Numbered from the stretch's first letter, positions 1-8,598 are shown. The stretch is DNA of 16,180 bases from Idiomarina sp. UBA6142 (GCA_002423905.1 DIVC01000098.1:3333-19512); one strand, 5' to 3'. Numbers and translations are program-made. The notes: a model not told the origin generated them from the sequence alone.

Positions 1-270
1 GAGCTGACGCGTAAAATGCTGCCGACTATGCAGCGCGTGGCGGGTGCAGATAAAGTAAAAGTCAACGCGTTAGTGACTGGGGCCGAAGACTTCTCTTACT
101 TTGCTCTACAAACTCCCGGCTTATTTGTGTTCTTGGGTATCACTCCAGAAGGCCAAGATCCGATCACAGCACCGAGCAACCACTCGCCATTTTTCTATGC
201 CGATGAAGCAGCTTTGAAAACGGGTACCGAGCTTTATGTAAACTGGGTGTTGGATTATCCTACGCAGTAA
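1..270 (+). CDS. M20 family amidohydrolase, C-terminal fragment
   Basis: This is the last 89 codons of a gene whose 5' part lies before the window; the frame is open from base 1 to a TAA. The motif GAEDFSYF, followed by PGLFVFLG and then APSNHSPFFYADEAAL, is the characteristic end of the catalytic domain of M20 (M20D-type) peptidases and amidohydrolases such as hippurate or N-acyl-amino-acid hydrolases. In this family the His of the NHSP motif is the last metal ligand, and it is present here. The enzymes cleave N-acyl amino acids or similar amides with a two-metal site. The substrate cannot be told from the fragment, and whether the protein has a signal peptide cannot be seen. The gene converges on the acyl-CoA synthetase gene, with a stem-loop between them. 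Confidence 0.85.
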   Translation, partial: ELTRKMLPTMQRVAGADKVKVNALVTGAEDFSYFALQTPGLFVFLGITPEGQDPITAPSNHSPFFYADEAALKTGTELYVNWVLDYPTQ

Positions 271-313
271 ACAGACACCGTACCCCAGAAATTTATTCCA
301 CTGCTAATTGTGC

Positions 314-352
314 TGTGTCATCTCGTTTTAATTCGTTGAACGAGATGACACA
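314..352. terminator. Perfect 14-bp stem-loop between convergent genes, possible bidirectional terminator
   Basis: Bases 314-327 (TGTGTCATCTCGTT) and 339-352 are perfect reverse complements around an 11-base loop. The element sits in the 102-base gap between the stops of two convergent genes, where a shared terminator is expected. Neither strand has a run of T directly after the stem, so it is not a textbook intrinsic terminator; it could instead stabilise the 3' ends of both transcripts. The rest of the gap (271-313 and 353-372) shows nothing recognisable. Confidence 0.55.
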
Positions 353-372
353 CACATCTAAAAAGCTCTCGT

Positions 373-2034
373 TTAAGCATTCTGTTGTTGTTTCTGTAAC
401 TCCACCCGAATCACTTTCTTATCGATTTTGCCGACGCTGGTGCGTGGTACGTCGTCGACCACCTGTACGGTGTCGGGGATAGCCCATTTTTCGATGACAC
501 CTGCGGCAATGAATTGCTGCAGATGTTTGGCGATGGCATCTCGGTCGACTTGTTTACCGGGCTTGGCCACAACCATGGCATGGGGGCGTTCACCCCACTC
601 GGCATCAGGCAGACCGACCACCGCGACTAGGGCGATATCGTCATGTTGGCTAATCAGATTTTCAATATCCAGCGACGACACCCACTCGCCACCGGTTTTG
701 ATAACGTCTTTAATGCGGTCACGAATTTGCAAGGTATAGCTGCTATCAATGGTGCCGACGTCACCGGTATGTAACCAGCCGTTAGCCCATAATTCAGCAC
801 TCTTTTCGGCTTCACCCACATACGCTTGGGTGAGCCACGGTGTACGCACGACCACTTCCCCCATAGCTTCGCCATCGTGCGGCAGAAAACGACCTTTGTT
901 GTCGATGATACGCATATTCACCATCGGCACCGGCTTACCCGCTTTGACCCGAATCGCCACTTGCTCATCAATACTCAGCTTGCTAGCGCCGGCGGGCAAC
1001 CACGAGGTGCTTAACAGCGGACAGGTCTCTGACATGCCGTAGCCGGTATAGACCTGAATACCGCGTTGTAGCGCACCTTTGGCTAAGCCTTCGGTCAGCG
1101 CACTACCGCCAATGAGTACTTGCCAGCCACTAAAATCAATCGAGGCAGCTTTCTCACTACCAATCACCATTTGCAAAATAGTCGGTACGCAATGCGAAAA
1201 GGTCACCTTTTCAGTGAGGTAAAGCTTCACTAATGCGGTGGGGTCGTAGCGGCCAGGATACACCTGTTTAATACCGAGCATGGTCGCTAAATACGGCACA
1301 CCCCAAGCATGCACGTGGAACATCGGAGTGATCGGCATGTACACCGTATCGGAATGGATCAGCTGCATTTCGCTGTTCATACTGGTGGTGGCCGCCAAGG
1401 TCATGGTATGCAACACTAATTGCCGATGCGAAAAACACACGCCTTTGGGGTTGCCGGTGGTACCGGTGGTATAAAAGGTGGTGGCGATGGCATTTTCGTC
1501 AAAGTCTGGGAAATCAAAATCAGCTAAGGCACCCGCCATCAACTGCTCATAATCACCTAGGGTTGGCGTTGGTGACGCTGGCGCTGGCGCGCTATCTGAC
1601 AGCTGAATCACCCCTTTCACTGTGGTCAGTTGATCGCGCACTTTAGCCAATAGCGGCAAAAAGTCATCATGACAGAGCACCAGATCATCTTCGGCGTGGT
1701 TCATGGTGTATACGATTTGTTCCGGCGCCAGCCGCACGTTGACGGTATGCAGCACTGCACCGATCATGGGAATAGCAAAGAAACATTCGAGGTAACGCGG
1801 GGTATCCCAGTCGAGTACCGCCACCACATCACCGGCTTTCACACCGGCTTCGGTCAGCACATTGGCGAGCTTTTGCACGCGCTGATAAAACTCAGCGTAG
1901 CTGTACCGGGTGCCGTTGTGGCCGCCGACAATTTCCCGCCCAACACCGTAGCGTTGGCTGGACAGTAACAGTTGCTTGATCAGCAACGGGTAGGCATAAG
2001 CTTCATCGGTAGGCGGCATTAACTTTACTGGCAT
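373..2034 (-). CDS. AMP-forming acyl-CoA synthetase (fatty-acid--CoA ligase family)
   Basis: This 553-residue protein belongs to the ANL adenylating superfamily. It activates a carboxylic acid with ATP to an acyl-adenylate and transfers it to coenzyme A. Visible core motifs are the phosphate-binding loop YTTGTTGNPKG (residues 188-198), YGMSET (332-337), the ATP-ribose motif HTGD (422-425), the hinge RDRIKD (438-443) with GGEWVSS after it, and the C-terminal SVGKIDKK with the catalytic Lys at 536. Length and the sequence YPLLIKQLL near the N-terminus resemble medium-chain fatty-acid or methylmercaptopropionate CoA ligases (AlkK/DmdB-like), but the chain length of the substrate cannot be read from sequence. 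A short Ala/Pro/Thr-rich stretch (149-159) looks like a loop insertion. The ATG start has AAGAGGA about 8 bases upstream. It lies 25 bases after the GNAT/nitrilase gene and is probably cotranscribed with it. No membrane segment is evident, so it is presumably cytoplasmic. Confidence 0.93.
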   Translation of the reverse strand: MPVKLMPPTDEAYAYPLLIKQLLLSSQRYGVGREIVGGHNGTRYSYAEFYQRVQKLANVLTEAGVKAGDVVAVLDWDTPRYLECFFAIPMIGAVLHTVNVRLAPEQIVYTMNHAEDDLVLCHDDFLPLLAKVRDQLTTVKGVIQLSDSAPAPASPTPTLGDYEQLMAGALADFDFPDFDENAIATTFYTTGTTGNPKGVCFSHRQLVLHTMTLAATTSMNSEMQLIHSDTVYMPITPMFHVHAWGVPYLATMLGIKQVYPGRYDPTALVKLYLTEKVTFSHCVPTILQMVIGSEKAASIDFSGWQVLIGGSALTEGLAKGALQRGIQVYTGYGMSETCPLLSTSWLPAGASKLSIDEQVAIRVKAGKPVPMVNMRIIDNKGRFLPHDGEAMGEVVVRTPWLTQAYVGEAEKSAELWANGWLHTGDVGTIDSSYTLQIRDRIKDVIKTGGEWVSSLDIENLISQHDDIALVAVVGLPDAEWGERPHAMVVAKPGKQVDRDAIAKHLQQFIAAGVIEKWAIPDTVQVVDDVPRTSVGKIDKKVIRVELQKQQQNA

Positions 2035-2059
2035 AGTGTTGTTCCTCTTATAATTTTTA

Positions 2060-3583
2060 TTAACGCTTACGTACTACCTCGTATAAATCAGTACGCCGAT
2101 CTTTCAAGTTCATAACCGAACCTTCGTGATGTAAATAGCGCAATTCATCTAAATTTAGATCAGAAAAAATCAATTGTTCGGTATTTGGGGTGGTCTCAGC
2201 CAAGATGGCATCGTACGGAAACGCAAAGTCTGACGGCGAGAACACTGCCGATTGGGCGTATTGCACATCCAAGCTTTCCACCTGCGGTAGGTTACCAACC
2301 GAACCACAGATCACCACATAACATTCATTTTCAACCGCCCGCGCTTGAGCGCAATGGCGCACGCGCAAATAGGAATTACGGGTATCGGTCCAAAACGGCA
2401 CGAACAGAATTTCTAACCCTTCGGCAGCCATTAAGCGACCAAGTTCCGGAAATTCCACGTCATAACAAATTAAAATGCCGACGCGACCGGCGTCGGTGTC
2501 GAACACTCGCACGTTGTCGCCGCCCTCAATGACCCAGTCGCGTTTTTCGTGAGGGGTAACATGAATCTTGCGTTGTTCTTCCACCGTGCCATCGCGACGG
2601 CACAAATAAGACACATTGTAGATCACGTCATCTTCATCCAATGGCATCGAGCCGGTGATGATATTGACGTTGTAGCTGACGGCCATTTGTGACATTTCGC
2701 GCTTGAAGCGCTCGGTATAGCCGGCCAAGAATCGAATTGCATCTTTTTGTCGGCTTTGATCAGTCAGGCCCATTAACGGCGCATTAAAGAACTCTGGAAA
2801 CACGGCAAAATCAGACTGGTAATTGGAAACCGCATCAACGAAGTATTCGACTTGGCGCAGCATTTCTTCTACCGAGTTAACCGCTCGCATCTGCCATTGA
2901 ATAGCGCCGACACGGACATTGCGAATACGGCTACCCAAAATATTGTCGGACGCTTCGTATAAGAAATTATCCCATTCCAGCAAGGTGGCAAAACCAGCGG
3001 AACGTTTATCTTCTGGTAAATAGCGACCCAGCAAACGCTTAACAGTGAAGTCGTTGGCTAATTGAAAGGTCAAAATTGGGTCGTAAATTTCGCGCCGATG
3101 CACCTGTTCAATGTACTGACCAGGCGACAGCTCTTCAGCGTATTTGTGGTAATTGACAATGCGCCCACCGGCCAAAATCGCCTTCAAATTCAGCTGCCGA
3201 CAGAGCTCTTTACGAGCATCGTATAAGCGCCGGCCTAAACGATAGCCACGGTAGTTGGGATGAATCAACACATCCAGACCATATAAGGCATCGCCTTTGC
3301 GATCATTGAGGATGTTTTGCCGCGCATCCATCAAATCATCATAGGTGTGCGGGTTGCTGAAACGGGCATACTTGACCATCACCGTCAGCGCAACACCGAC
3401 AACTTTACCGTTGTCCTCAAGGCACAATTGACCTTCGGGAAAATCTTTAATCAGCCGCAAAATGGTATGTTCGCCCCAAGCGCCGCCAATATCTGGATAC
3501 ACATTATCCATCAACGCTTTTAATTCGGCGTAGTCGTCGCTGCGCAAATTGCGCATTTGTAAGTGCAGTTCATCAGGGCTCAT
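2060..3583 (-). CDS. Bifunctional GNAT acetyltransferase / carbon-nitrogen hydrolase fusion
   Basis: This 507-residue protein has two enzyme domains. Residues about 8-210 form a GNAT N-acyltransferase domain: VLIHPNYRGYRLGRRLYD (105-122) carries the acetyl-CoA pyrophosphate-binding loop RGYRLG. Residues about 222-500 form a nitrilase-superfamily carbon-nitrogen hydrolase, starting at VRVGAIQW. Its catalytic triad is complete: Glu264 in FPEFF, Lys339 in RKIHVTP and Cys373 in ICYDVEFPE. Such hydrolases cleave amides or nitriles, or pass an acyl group to an amine. The fusion is a known architecture, also found in Bacillus subtilis YhcX; I know of no firmly assigned substrate. One attractive but unproven idea is that one domain removes an acyl or amide group and the other adds one. 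The start ATG has AGGAAG just upstream. It is the first gene of a likely two-gene operon with the acyl-CoA synthetase, and no export signal is visible. Confidence 0.92.
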   Translation of the reverse strand: MSPDELHLQMRNLRSDDYAELKALMDNVYPDIGGAWGEHTILRLIKDFPEGQLCLEDNGKVVGVALTVMVKYARFSNPHTYDDLMDARQNILNDRKGDALYGLDVLIHPNYRGYRLGRRLYDARKELCRQLNLKAILAGGRIVNYHKYAEELSPGQYIEQVHRREIYDPILTFQLANDFTVKRLLGRYLPEDKRSAGFATLLEWDNFLYEASDNILGSRIRNVRVGAIQWQMRAVNSVEEMLRQVEYFVDAVSNYQSDFAVFPEFFNAPLMGLTDQSRQKDAIRFLAGYTERFKREMSQMAVSYNVNIITGSMPLDEDDVIYNVSYLCRRDGTVEEQRKIHVTPHEKRDWVIEGGDNVRVFDTDAGRVGILICYDVEFPELGRLMAAEGLEILFVPFWTDTRNSYLRVRHCAQARAVENECYVVICGSVGNLPQVESLDVQYAQSAVFSPSDFAFPYDAILAETTPNTEQLIFSDLNLDELRYLHHEGSVMNLKDRRTDLYEVVRKR

Positions 3584-3620
3584 AGACTTCCTAGGGTATA
3601 ACAGCTACAACAATAGTATC

Positions 3621-3648
3621 AGTATCACGATGTAAGCAGAATTGGCAA
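3621..3648 (-). promoter_or_regulatory. Possible sigma70 promoter for the GNAT/nitrilase-ligase operon
   Basis: On the minus strand TTGCCA (3648-3643, five of six consensus bases) is followed after 16 bases by GATACT (3626-3621, four of six). Transcription would begin near 3614 and leave a leader of about 30 bases with the AGGAAG ribosome site. The same -35 region read on the plus strand gives TTGGCA (3642-3647), which might serve the divergent antiporter gene, but its -10 (TATCGA at 3664-3669) is poor. The rest of the 137-base divergent gap holds nothing else I can identify. Confidence 0.35.
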
Positions 3649-3720
3649 CCTTGATGCTTGCGCTATCGAATCAAGACATATAAACTTCTGGACGTCCAAA
3701 TTTAACAGGCAAGGATTTTT

Positions 3721-5049
3721 ATGACTCAGCCAGCTAGCGCCAAAGCCTTATTACCGCTCGCATTATTTCTACTGCTATTTCTCGGTACCGGCATCTATTT
3801 TCAGGTCAGTGGCGTTGACTACGCGTTCTATCAGCTAGCCAGCCCAGTCGCGATCTTACCGGCCATCGTGCTGGGTATCTTGCTCAGTAAACAAGTCTTT
3901 GAAGAGCGTATCAATACTTTTGTTGCTGGTGTCGGTGAGCGCAACATTATCACCATGTGTTTGATTTACCTGCTAGCTGGAGGCTTTTCAACGGTGGCCG
4001 CTGCCACGGGTGGGGTTGATGCCATGGTCGCCTTGGGGCTAAACATCATTCCGGCTAGTTTCATTTTGCCGGGCCTATTTATCATCGCAGCGGTGGTATC
4101 CACGGCGATGGGCACGTCAATGGGAACTTTGGCAGCGTTAGCGCCAGTAGCCCTTGGCATTGCCGAAGCCGCCGATATTGACCTGGCCTTGATGGCCGGC
4201 GTTTTAGTCAGTGGTGCGATGTTTGGCGACAACTTATCGATTATTTCTGATACCACCATTGCCGCCACCCGCACCCAAGGCTGCGACATGCGCGACAAAT
4301 TTAAAGCCAACTTGAAGATTGCTATTCCAGCTGCAATCATCACAGTAATTTGGTTAGCCAGCTATGACACCAGTGGCTCACCGGCTGAAATACCAGATGC
4401 CAACTTATGGCTAAGTCTGCCCTACTTTTTAATCATTATTTTAGCGGTATTAGGCCTCAACGTGTTTGCCGTGCTGAGCCTCGGAATTATTATTGCCGGA
4501 GCATTTGGCATGGCCACGGTCGACTATCAATGGGTGGCCTTCAGCCAAGACATCTACAAAGGCTTTACCGGCATGCAGGAGATCTTCTTGCTGTCGTTGT
4601 TAATTGGTGGGCTATCGGCATTGATTCGCCAACAAGGCGGTTTGCAGTTTCTGGCGAATACCGTCGCACGTATTACCAGCGCGTTATTCCGCCAGCCGCA
4701 GCAACGAGCAGCATTTGGCATCGTTGGGTTAACCGCAGTCACCAACCTAGCCGTTGCAAACAATACCGTGACTATTTTGTTATCGGGGGAAGTAAGCAAG
4801 AATCTTGCCGAAAACGGTAATTTAGCCGCTCGCCAAAGTGCCAGTTTGTTGGACATCACTGCCTGTGTGGTGCAGGGCGTGTTGCCCTATGGAGCACAAG
4901 CATTACTGATGGGCGCCAGCTTTGGCTTATCGCCGTTACAGGTGAGCCTGCACACCGGCTACTGCTTTATTCTGTTAGCAGTGACGCTCGCGGTGATTAT
5001 CTGGCGCAAGCCACTGGAAGGGCGAACGCCAGTCACCGCCGAGGCTTAA
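3721..5049 (+). CDS. NhaC-family Na+/H+ antiporter
   Basis: This 442-residue integral membrane protein has about ten to twelve hydrophobic segments. The first spans roughly residues 8-28 and the last 412-428. The strongest family mark is [21 protein letters not shown] (residues 167-187), the conserved core of NhaC-type antiporters, in which Asp residues such as those of GDN and SDTT are thought to take part in ion binding. A second polar membrane motif, [17 protein letters not shown] (341-357), is also typical of this transporter family. The likely role is exchange of cytoplasmic Na+ for external H+ in the inner membrane; transport of an organic substrate cannot be ruled out, because some relatives exchange malate and lactate. 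The start is supported by AAGGA at 3711-3715. It appears monocistronic. Its TAA overlaps the stop of ridA on the other strand through a shared TTAA. Confidence 0.9.
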   Translation: MTQPASAKALLPLALFLLLFLGTGIYFQVSGVDYAFYQLASPVAILPAIVLGILLSKQVFEERINTFVAGVGERNIITMCLIYLLAGGFSTVAAATGGVDAMVALGLNIIPASFILPGLFIIAAVVSTAMGTSMGTLAALAPVALGIAEAADIDLALMAGVLVSGAMFGDNLSIISDTTIAATRTQGCDMRDKFKANLKIAIPAAIITVIWLASYDTSGSPAEIPDANLWLSLPYFLIIILAVLGLNVFAVLSLGIIIAGAFGMATVDYQWVAFSQDIYKGFTGMQEIFLLSLLIGGLSALIRQQGGLQFLANTVARITSALFRQPQQRAAFGIVGLTAVTNLAVANNTVTILLSGEVSKNLAENGNLAARQSASLLDITACVVQGVLPYGAQALLMGASFGLSPLQVSLHTGYCFILLAVTLAVIIWRKPLEGRTPVTAEA

Positions 5050-5438
5050 TTGGTGCTTGGTAGCTCCATCACGCCATCGATTTCAATTTGTGCGCCCTTC
5101 GGCAAGCCTTTGACTTCGATGGCAGCACGAGCTGGATAGGGGCTGCTAAAGAACTCCGCCATGACTTCGTTGACCACCGTAAACTGACCGAGATCGGTCA
5201 AAAAGATATTCACTTTAACCATATCTTGCAGTTCACCGCCGGCGGCTTCACACACTGCTTGCAAGTTCTTGAATACCTGCACCGCCTGCTCACGAAAATT
5301 CTCGCTAATAAACTGCATGGTGCTAGGTACCAATGGAATCTGTCCCGACAAATACACCGTGGTACCTATCTTGACAGCCTGTGAATAGGTGCCAATAGCA
5401 GCAGGAGCTTGATCGGTATTAATAATCACTTTAGCCAT
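5046..5438 (-). CDS. ridA: RidA family reactive enamine/imine deaminase
   Basis: This 130-residue protein has the standard RidA length. RidA hydrolyses the 2-aminoacrylate and related enamines/imines released by PLP-dependent dehydratases such as threonine/serine dehydratase, and so protects other PLP enzymes. The family's substrate-binding Arg is present (R104 in YPARAAIEV, equivalent to E. coli Arg105), as are the conserved SGQIP segment (31-35) and Glu119 in GAQIEID. The cytoplasmic enzyme normally forms a trimer with active sites at the subunit interfaces. The gene starts 5 bases after the spoT stop, and its ribosome site AAGGAA lies inside the last codons of spoT, so translation is probably coupled. 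A RidA gene directly after spoT is also seen in pseudomonads and other gammaproteobacteria. Confidence 0.93.
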   Translation of the reverse strand: MAKVIINTDQAPAAIGTYSQAVKIGTTVYLSGQIPLVPSTMQFISENFREQAVQVFKNLQAVCEAAGGELQDMVKVNIFLTDLGQFTVVNEVMAEFFSSPYPARAAIEVKGLPKGAQIEIDGVMELPSTN

Positions 5439-5443
5439 GTTGT

Positions 5444-7561
5444 TTATTTCCTTAAACGTGATACCCGCTGCACATCTGGCATTTTTCGAATATGGCGAAT
5501 CACATCAGCGAGTTGTTTTCGATCATGAACCGTCAACGCAATGTCGATATGATAAATATTAGCATCGACTTCTTCAGTTTTTAGCCCATGAATATTGCAG
5601 CCAGTCATTGCAATAGCAGAGGTTAACTTTGCCAAGGCACCTTGATGATTGACAATTTCTACCCGCACTTCGGTAATAAATTCTGCTTCGGGTTTGTTGT
5701 CCCATTGCACTGGAAAGTAGTGACCTGGCTCGTATTCATGACCACGAACGTTCTTACATTCGCGGCGGTGAATGACCAAACCTTTACCTGGGCTTACATG
5801 AGCAATAATGTCATCGCCGGGAATTGGCCGACAACACTTAGCAAAACTCACCAGTAAGCCTTCCGCGCCTTTAATGGCTAGCGAGCGGTAATTACCACCG
5901 GTATTCGTGGTGTCATCTTTTACATTCACCAATTCGCCTAATAAGCGCTTGGCAATAGCAATGGACATCATGTTGCCAAGACCTATTTCACGCAGCAGCT
6001 GCGGCACCGACTCAATCTTGGTTTCTTTCAACACCCGCTTAAATTCTTTGGCCGAAATTTCATCGTAATTGATCGGACCCAATGCCGCGCGAAGCAACCG
6101 TTCACCGAGTTGTTCAGCTTCACGGGTTTCTTGACCCTTCAAATACTGCCGAATTTTTGCGCGGGCTTTAGCGGTCACCGCAAAATTCAACCACGCGATA
6201 TTCGGCCGCGACCCGGCAGCAGTCTTTATTTCAACGGTTTGCCCAGTTTCTAACGGTTTGCTCAGTGAATACACCTTGTGATTAACCCGTGCGCCAATAC
6301 AGCTATTACCAATATCGGTATGCACCGCATAGGCAAAATCGACTGGTGTGGCGCCTTGCGGCAATTCGATAATGCGACCTTCAGGTGTGAACACGTAAAT
6401 TTCTTCAGGGAACAATTCAGACTTAACGTTCTCGATAAACTCAAACGCGTTACCGGTGCTTTGTTGCAGCTCTAATAGGCTTTGCATCCAGCGCCGCGCG
6501 CGCACTTGCGCGGTAGTGCCGCTATTGTCTTCTGTTTTGTACAACCAATGCGCGGCAACTCCACGATCAGCCATCAAATTCATCTCTTCGGTACGAATTT
6601 GCACTTCAACTGGAATACCATGCGGGCCTTTCAGCGAGGTATGCAAAGACTGATAGCCATTGGATTTAGGAATCGCGATGTAATCTTTAAAACGGGTTTC
6701 AATGGGTTTGTACAGATTGTGCAGCGCGCCAAGCACGCGATAACAGGTATCGATGTCAGCAACCACCACCCGAAACGCGTAGATATCCATGACTTGTTCA
6801 AACTGCAGTTCTTTGTGCAGCATTTTTTTATAAATACTGTACAGATGCTTTTCGCGCCCACTGACTCGCGCTGGAATACCGTTATCTTTTAGTCGTTTAT
6901 CAATCTCAATTTCAACCCGCTCGACCAATTCACGGCGATTACCACGGGCCTTTTTCACTTGTGATTCGAGCAACCGTGCACGCCATGGATACATGGCAAA
7001 AAAGCCATGTAGTTCGAGTTCATTTTTAATATCGTGAATACCCAAACGGTGGGCTAGTGGAGCATAAATTTCAAGGGTTTCGCGGGCAATACGGCGGCGT
7101 TTTTCTGGGCGTAAATGACCAATGGTGCGCATATTATGGGTACGGTCGGCCAATTTAATCAGAATCACGCGAATGTCATGCACCATCGCCATGATCATTT
7201 TGCGATAGTTTTCGGTTTGCGCTTCTTCTTGGGAATTAAATTGCAGCTTATCGAGCTTAGATACCCCCTCGACCAATTCGGCAACCATGCCACCAAATTG
7301 CTCAGCGAGATCTTCTTGAGTGAAGCGGGTATCTTCAATCACGTCGTGCAACAACGACGCCATGATGGTTTCGTGATCGAGCCGCATATCGGCAAGGATA
7401 CCGGCAACGGCCACGGGATGGGTAATATAAGGTTCGCCACTGTGGCGCTTCTGCGCGCTATGGGCATCTGCGGCCAAGCGATAGGCCGCAGTAATCTGCT
7501 CTACCTGTTCAGCGGGCAGATACTCTGAAACTTTCTGCCGTAAACCTTCGAACAAATACAC
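5444..7561 (-). CDS. spoT: Bifunctional (p)ppGpp synthetase/hydrolase SpoT
   Basis: This 705-residue protein aligns along its whole length with E. coli SpoT (about 702). It makes and, mainly, degrades the stringent-response alarmones ppGpp and pppGpp. The N-terminal HD hydrolase domain has [10 protein letters not shown] (40-49) and LLHDVIEDT (70-78, with H72-D73). The synthetase domain follows (about 235-345) with [14 protein letters not shown] and [18 protein letters not shown]. The RFKD motif (290-293) is of the basic RxKD type found in bifunctional Rel/SpoT enzymes rather than the acidic type of RelA. A TGS domain (about 387-448), a helical region, the Cys pair C576-C577 and a C-terminal ACT domain (about 629-705) complete the regulatory half. 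Translation starts at GTG, 5 bases after the rpoZ stop, with only a weak ribosome site, so coupling to rpoZ is likely. No key hydrolase residue appears missing. Confidence 0.97.
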   Translation of the reverse strand: MYLFEGLRQKVSEYLPAEQVEQITAAYRLAADAHSAQKRHSGEPYITHPVAVAGILADMRLDHETIMASLLHDVIEDTRFTQEDLAEQFGGMVAELVEGVSKLDKLQFNSQEEAQTENYRKMIMAMVHDIRVILIKLADRTHNMRTIGHLRPEKRRRIARETLEIYAPLAHRLGIHDIKNELELHGFFAMYPWRARLLESQVKKARGNRRELVERVEIEIDKRLKDNGIPARVSGREKHLYSIYKKMLHKELQFEQVMDIYAFRVVVADIDTCYRVLGALHNLYKPIETRFKDYIAIPKSNGYQSLHTSLKGPHGIPVEVQIRTEEMNLMADRGVAAHWLYKTEDNSGTTAQVRARRWMQSLLELQQSTGNAFEFIENVKSELFPEEIYVFTPEGRIIELPQGATPVDFAYAVHTDIGNSCIGARVNHKVYSLSKPLETGQTVEIKTAAGSRPNIAWLNFAVTAKARAKIRQYLKGQETREAEQLGERLLRAALGPINYDEISAKEFKRVLKETKIESVPQLLREIGLGNMMSIAIAKRLLGELVNVKDDTTNTGGNYRSLAIKGAEGLLVSFAKCCRPIPGDDIIAHVSPGKGLVIHRRECKNVRGHEYEPGHYFPVQWDNKPEAEFITEVRVEIVNHQGALAKLTSAIAMTGCNIHGLKTEEVDANIYHIDIALTVHDRKQLADVIRHIRKMPDVQRVSRLRK

Positions 7562-7566
7562 CCGTG

Positions 7567-7842
7567 TTACTCAATCCCACGCAACGCGTCAACAGCTGCC
7601 AATTCGTCAGCATCTTGTTGCGCCATTTCAGTACGTTCTTGCGCATCAAGGCGCTTGGCATCAATTAAGCCTTGCTCAATTTCACGCAATGCGACTACGG
7701 TGGCTTTCTCGTTGTTTTTCCATGGCACTAATGAATCTTTGCCTTGGGTGGCTAATTGCCGTGCACGGCGTGAGGCAACCAATACCAGGTCAAAGCGGTT
7801 ACCAATGCGATCAACAGCTTCTTCTACAGTTACGCGTGCCAT
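7567..7842 (-). CDS. rpoZ: DNA-directed RNA polymerase omega subunit
   Basis: This 91-residue protein begins [20 protein letters not shown] and continues VASRRARQL, the signature of the omega subunit. Omega assists assembly of the beta' subunit and contributes to one of the ppGpp-binding sites on RNA polymerase in proteobacteria. Its place between gmk and spoT is the standard gammaproteobacterial order and ties the alarmone enzyme to its target. The C-terminal tail is acidic and Ala/Glu/Asp-rich, as is common in this family. The ATG start has GGAG 6 bases upstream. It is probably transcribed both from the gmk promoter and from its own promoter at 7904-7932. Confidence 0.97.
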   Translation of the reverse strand: MARVTVEEAVDRIGNRFDLVLVASRRARQLATQGKDSLVPWKNNEKATVVALREIEQGLIDAKRLDAQERTEMAQQDADELAAVDALRGIE

Positions 7843-7873
7843 AGTTACTCCAATACGTGATAGACAGTCATAG

Positions 7874-7891
7874 TTGATTCGGGCGAATCAA
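7874..7891 (-). other. Short stem-loop in the rpoZ leader
   Basis: TTGATTC (7874-7880) and GAATCAA (7885-7891) are perfect reverse complements around a 4-base GC loop. The element lies just downstream of the predicted rpoZ promoter, so it would form near the 5' end of the leader RNA. No T run follows on either strand, which argues against an intrinsic terminator. It could affect RNA stability, or it could be a protein-binding palindrome. Confidence 0.4.
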
Positions 7892-7903
7892 AACGGGTCA
7901 GGA

Positions 7904-7932
7904 ATTATACGGATTTAGCCGTGATTCGCCAA
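7904..7932 (-). promoter_or_regulatory. Predicted sigma70 promoter for rpoZ-spoT-ridA
   Basis: On the minus strand the perfect -10 hexamer TATAAT (7909-7904) is preceded after exactly 17 bases by TTGGCG (7932-7927, four of six -35 consensus bases). Transcription would start near 7897, giving a leader of about 55 bases before the rpoZ ATG. The -35 element falls inside the last codons of gmk, so rpoZ, spoT and ridA could be expressed independently of gmk. Confidence 0.5.
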
Positions 7933-8559
7933 CAGATCTTTGAGTTTAGTCGCATGTCGTGACTGCTGCAACGCCATTCGTTGACGCTGAGCCAGCACAA
8001 TATGCTCAAAATTTGCCAAGCTGGTGGCAAAATCATCATTGATCAGTAAATAATCGAATTCATGATAATGCGACATTTCGTGCTGTGCTTTAGCCATGCG
8101 CTGGGCAATGACCGCATCGCTATCTTGAGCACGACTGCGCAAGCGCTGCTCAAGCACAGCAAGGCTTGGTGGCAGGATAAATAGTGACCGTGCGGCTGGG
8201 TACGCATCACGTACTTGGCGTGCACCTTGCCAATCGATATCTAAGAATACATCAACACCTTGTGCTAAGGTTTGCTCAATAACTGTGCGTGAGGTGCCAT
8301 AAAAATTACCAAACACTTCCGCCCACTCATAAAATTCATGGTTGGCGATTTTTTCTTGAAAGCGCTCGACCGAAATAAAATGATAATGCACACCCTCTTG
8401 TTCACCCGGCCGAATCGCTCGTGTGGTACAAGATACAGATACTTGCATGGAGCCGTCAGCATGGCGATCCAACAGCGCTTTTATTAGACTAGACTTACCG
8501 GCACCACTTGGCGCAGCGACGATAAATAGGTTTCCAGAGGTCACGGTTGCTGTTGTCAT
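7915..8559 (-). CDS. gmk: Guanylate kinase
   Basis: The enzyme phosphorylates GMP to GDP with ATP, an essential step in guanine nucleotide recycling and GTP supply. The P-loop APSGAGKSS lies at residues 16-24 from the chosen start, and the GMP-binding segment [19 protein letters not shown] follows the standard TTRxxRPGE pattern. At 214 residues it is close to the family's usual 205-210. I chose the ATG at 8559, which puts the first strand at the normal distance. An in-frame TTG two codons upstream (8565) is possible and lies 6 bases after a weak AAAGAA, so the start is not certain. It is the first gene of the gmk-rpoZ-spoT-ridA cluster, which links guanine nucleotide supply with ppGpp metabolism. 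A stem-capable inverted repeat lies just upstream. Confidence 0.95.
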   Translation of the reverse strand: MTTATVTSGNLFIVAAPSGAGKSSLIKALLDRHADGSMQVSVSCTTRAIRPGEQEGVHYHFISVERFQEKIANHEFYEWAEVFGNFYGTSRTVIEQTLAQGVDVFLDIDWQGARQVRDAYPAARSLFILPPSLAVLEQRLRSRAQDSDAVIAQRMAKAQHEMSHYHEFDYLLINDDFATSLANFEHIVLAQRQRMALQQSRHATKLKDLLANHG

Positions 8560-8573
8560 GTACAATTACAATT

Positions 8574-8598
8574 CTTTGGCTTGCTAATGACGCCAAAG
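8574..8598. repeat. Inverted repeat in the gmk/lemA divergent intergenic region
   Basis: CTTTGGC (8574-8580) and GCCAAAG (8592-8598) are perfect inverted repeats separated by 11 bases. They lie between the divergent gmk and lemA genes, 15-40 bases before the gmk ATG. Half-site centres are 18 bases apart, which could suit a dimeric regulator; alternatively the gmk leader could fold into a stem-loop. No convincing promoter hexamers could be assigned in this 80-base gap. Confidence 0.35.

Noticed and set aside
4407..4820. A 137-codon frame on the plus strand inside the antiporter gene
   Set aside because: The antiporter reading is confirmed by conserved motifs throughout this stretch; the second frame gives a low-hydrophobicity, Arg/His-rich product with no family resemblance.
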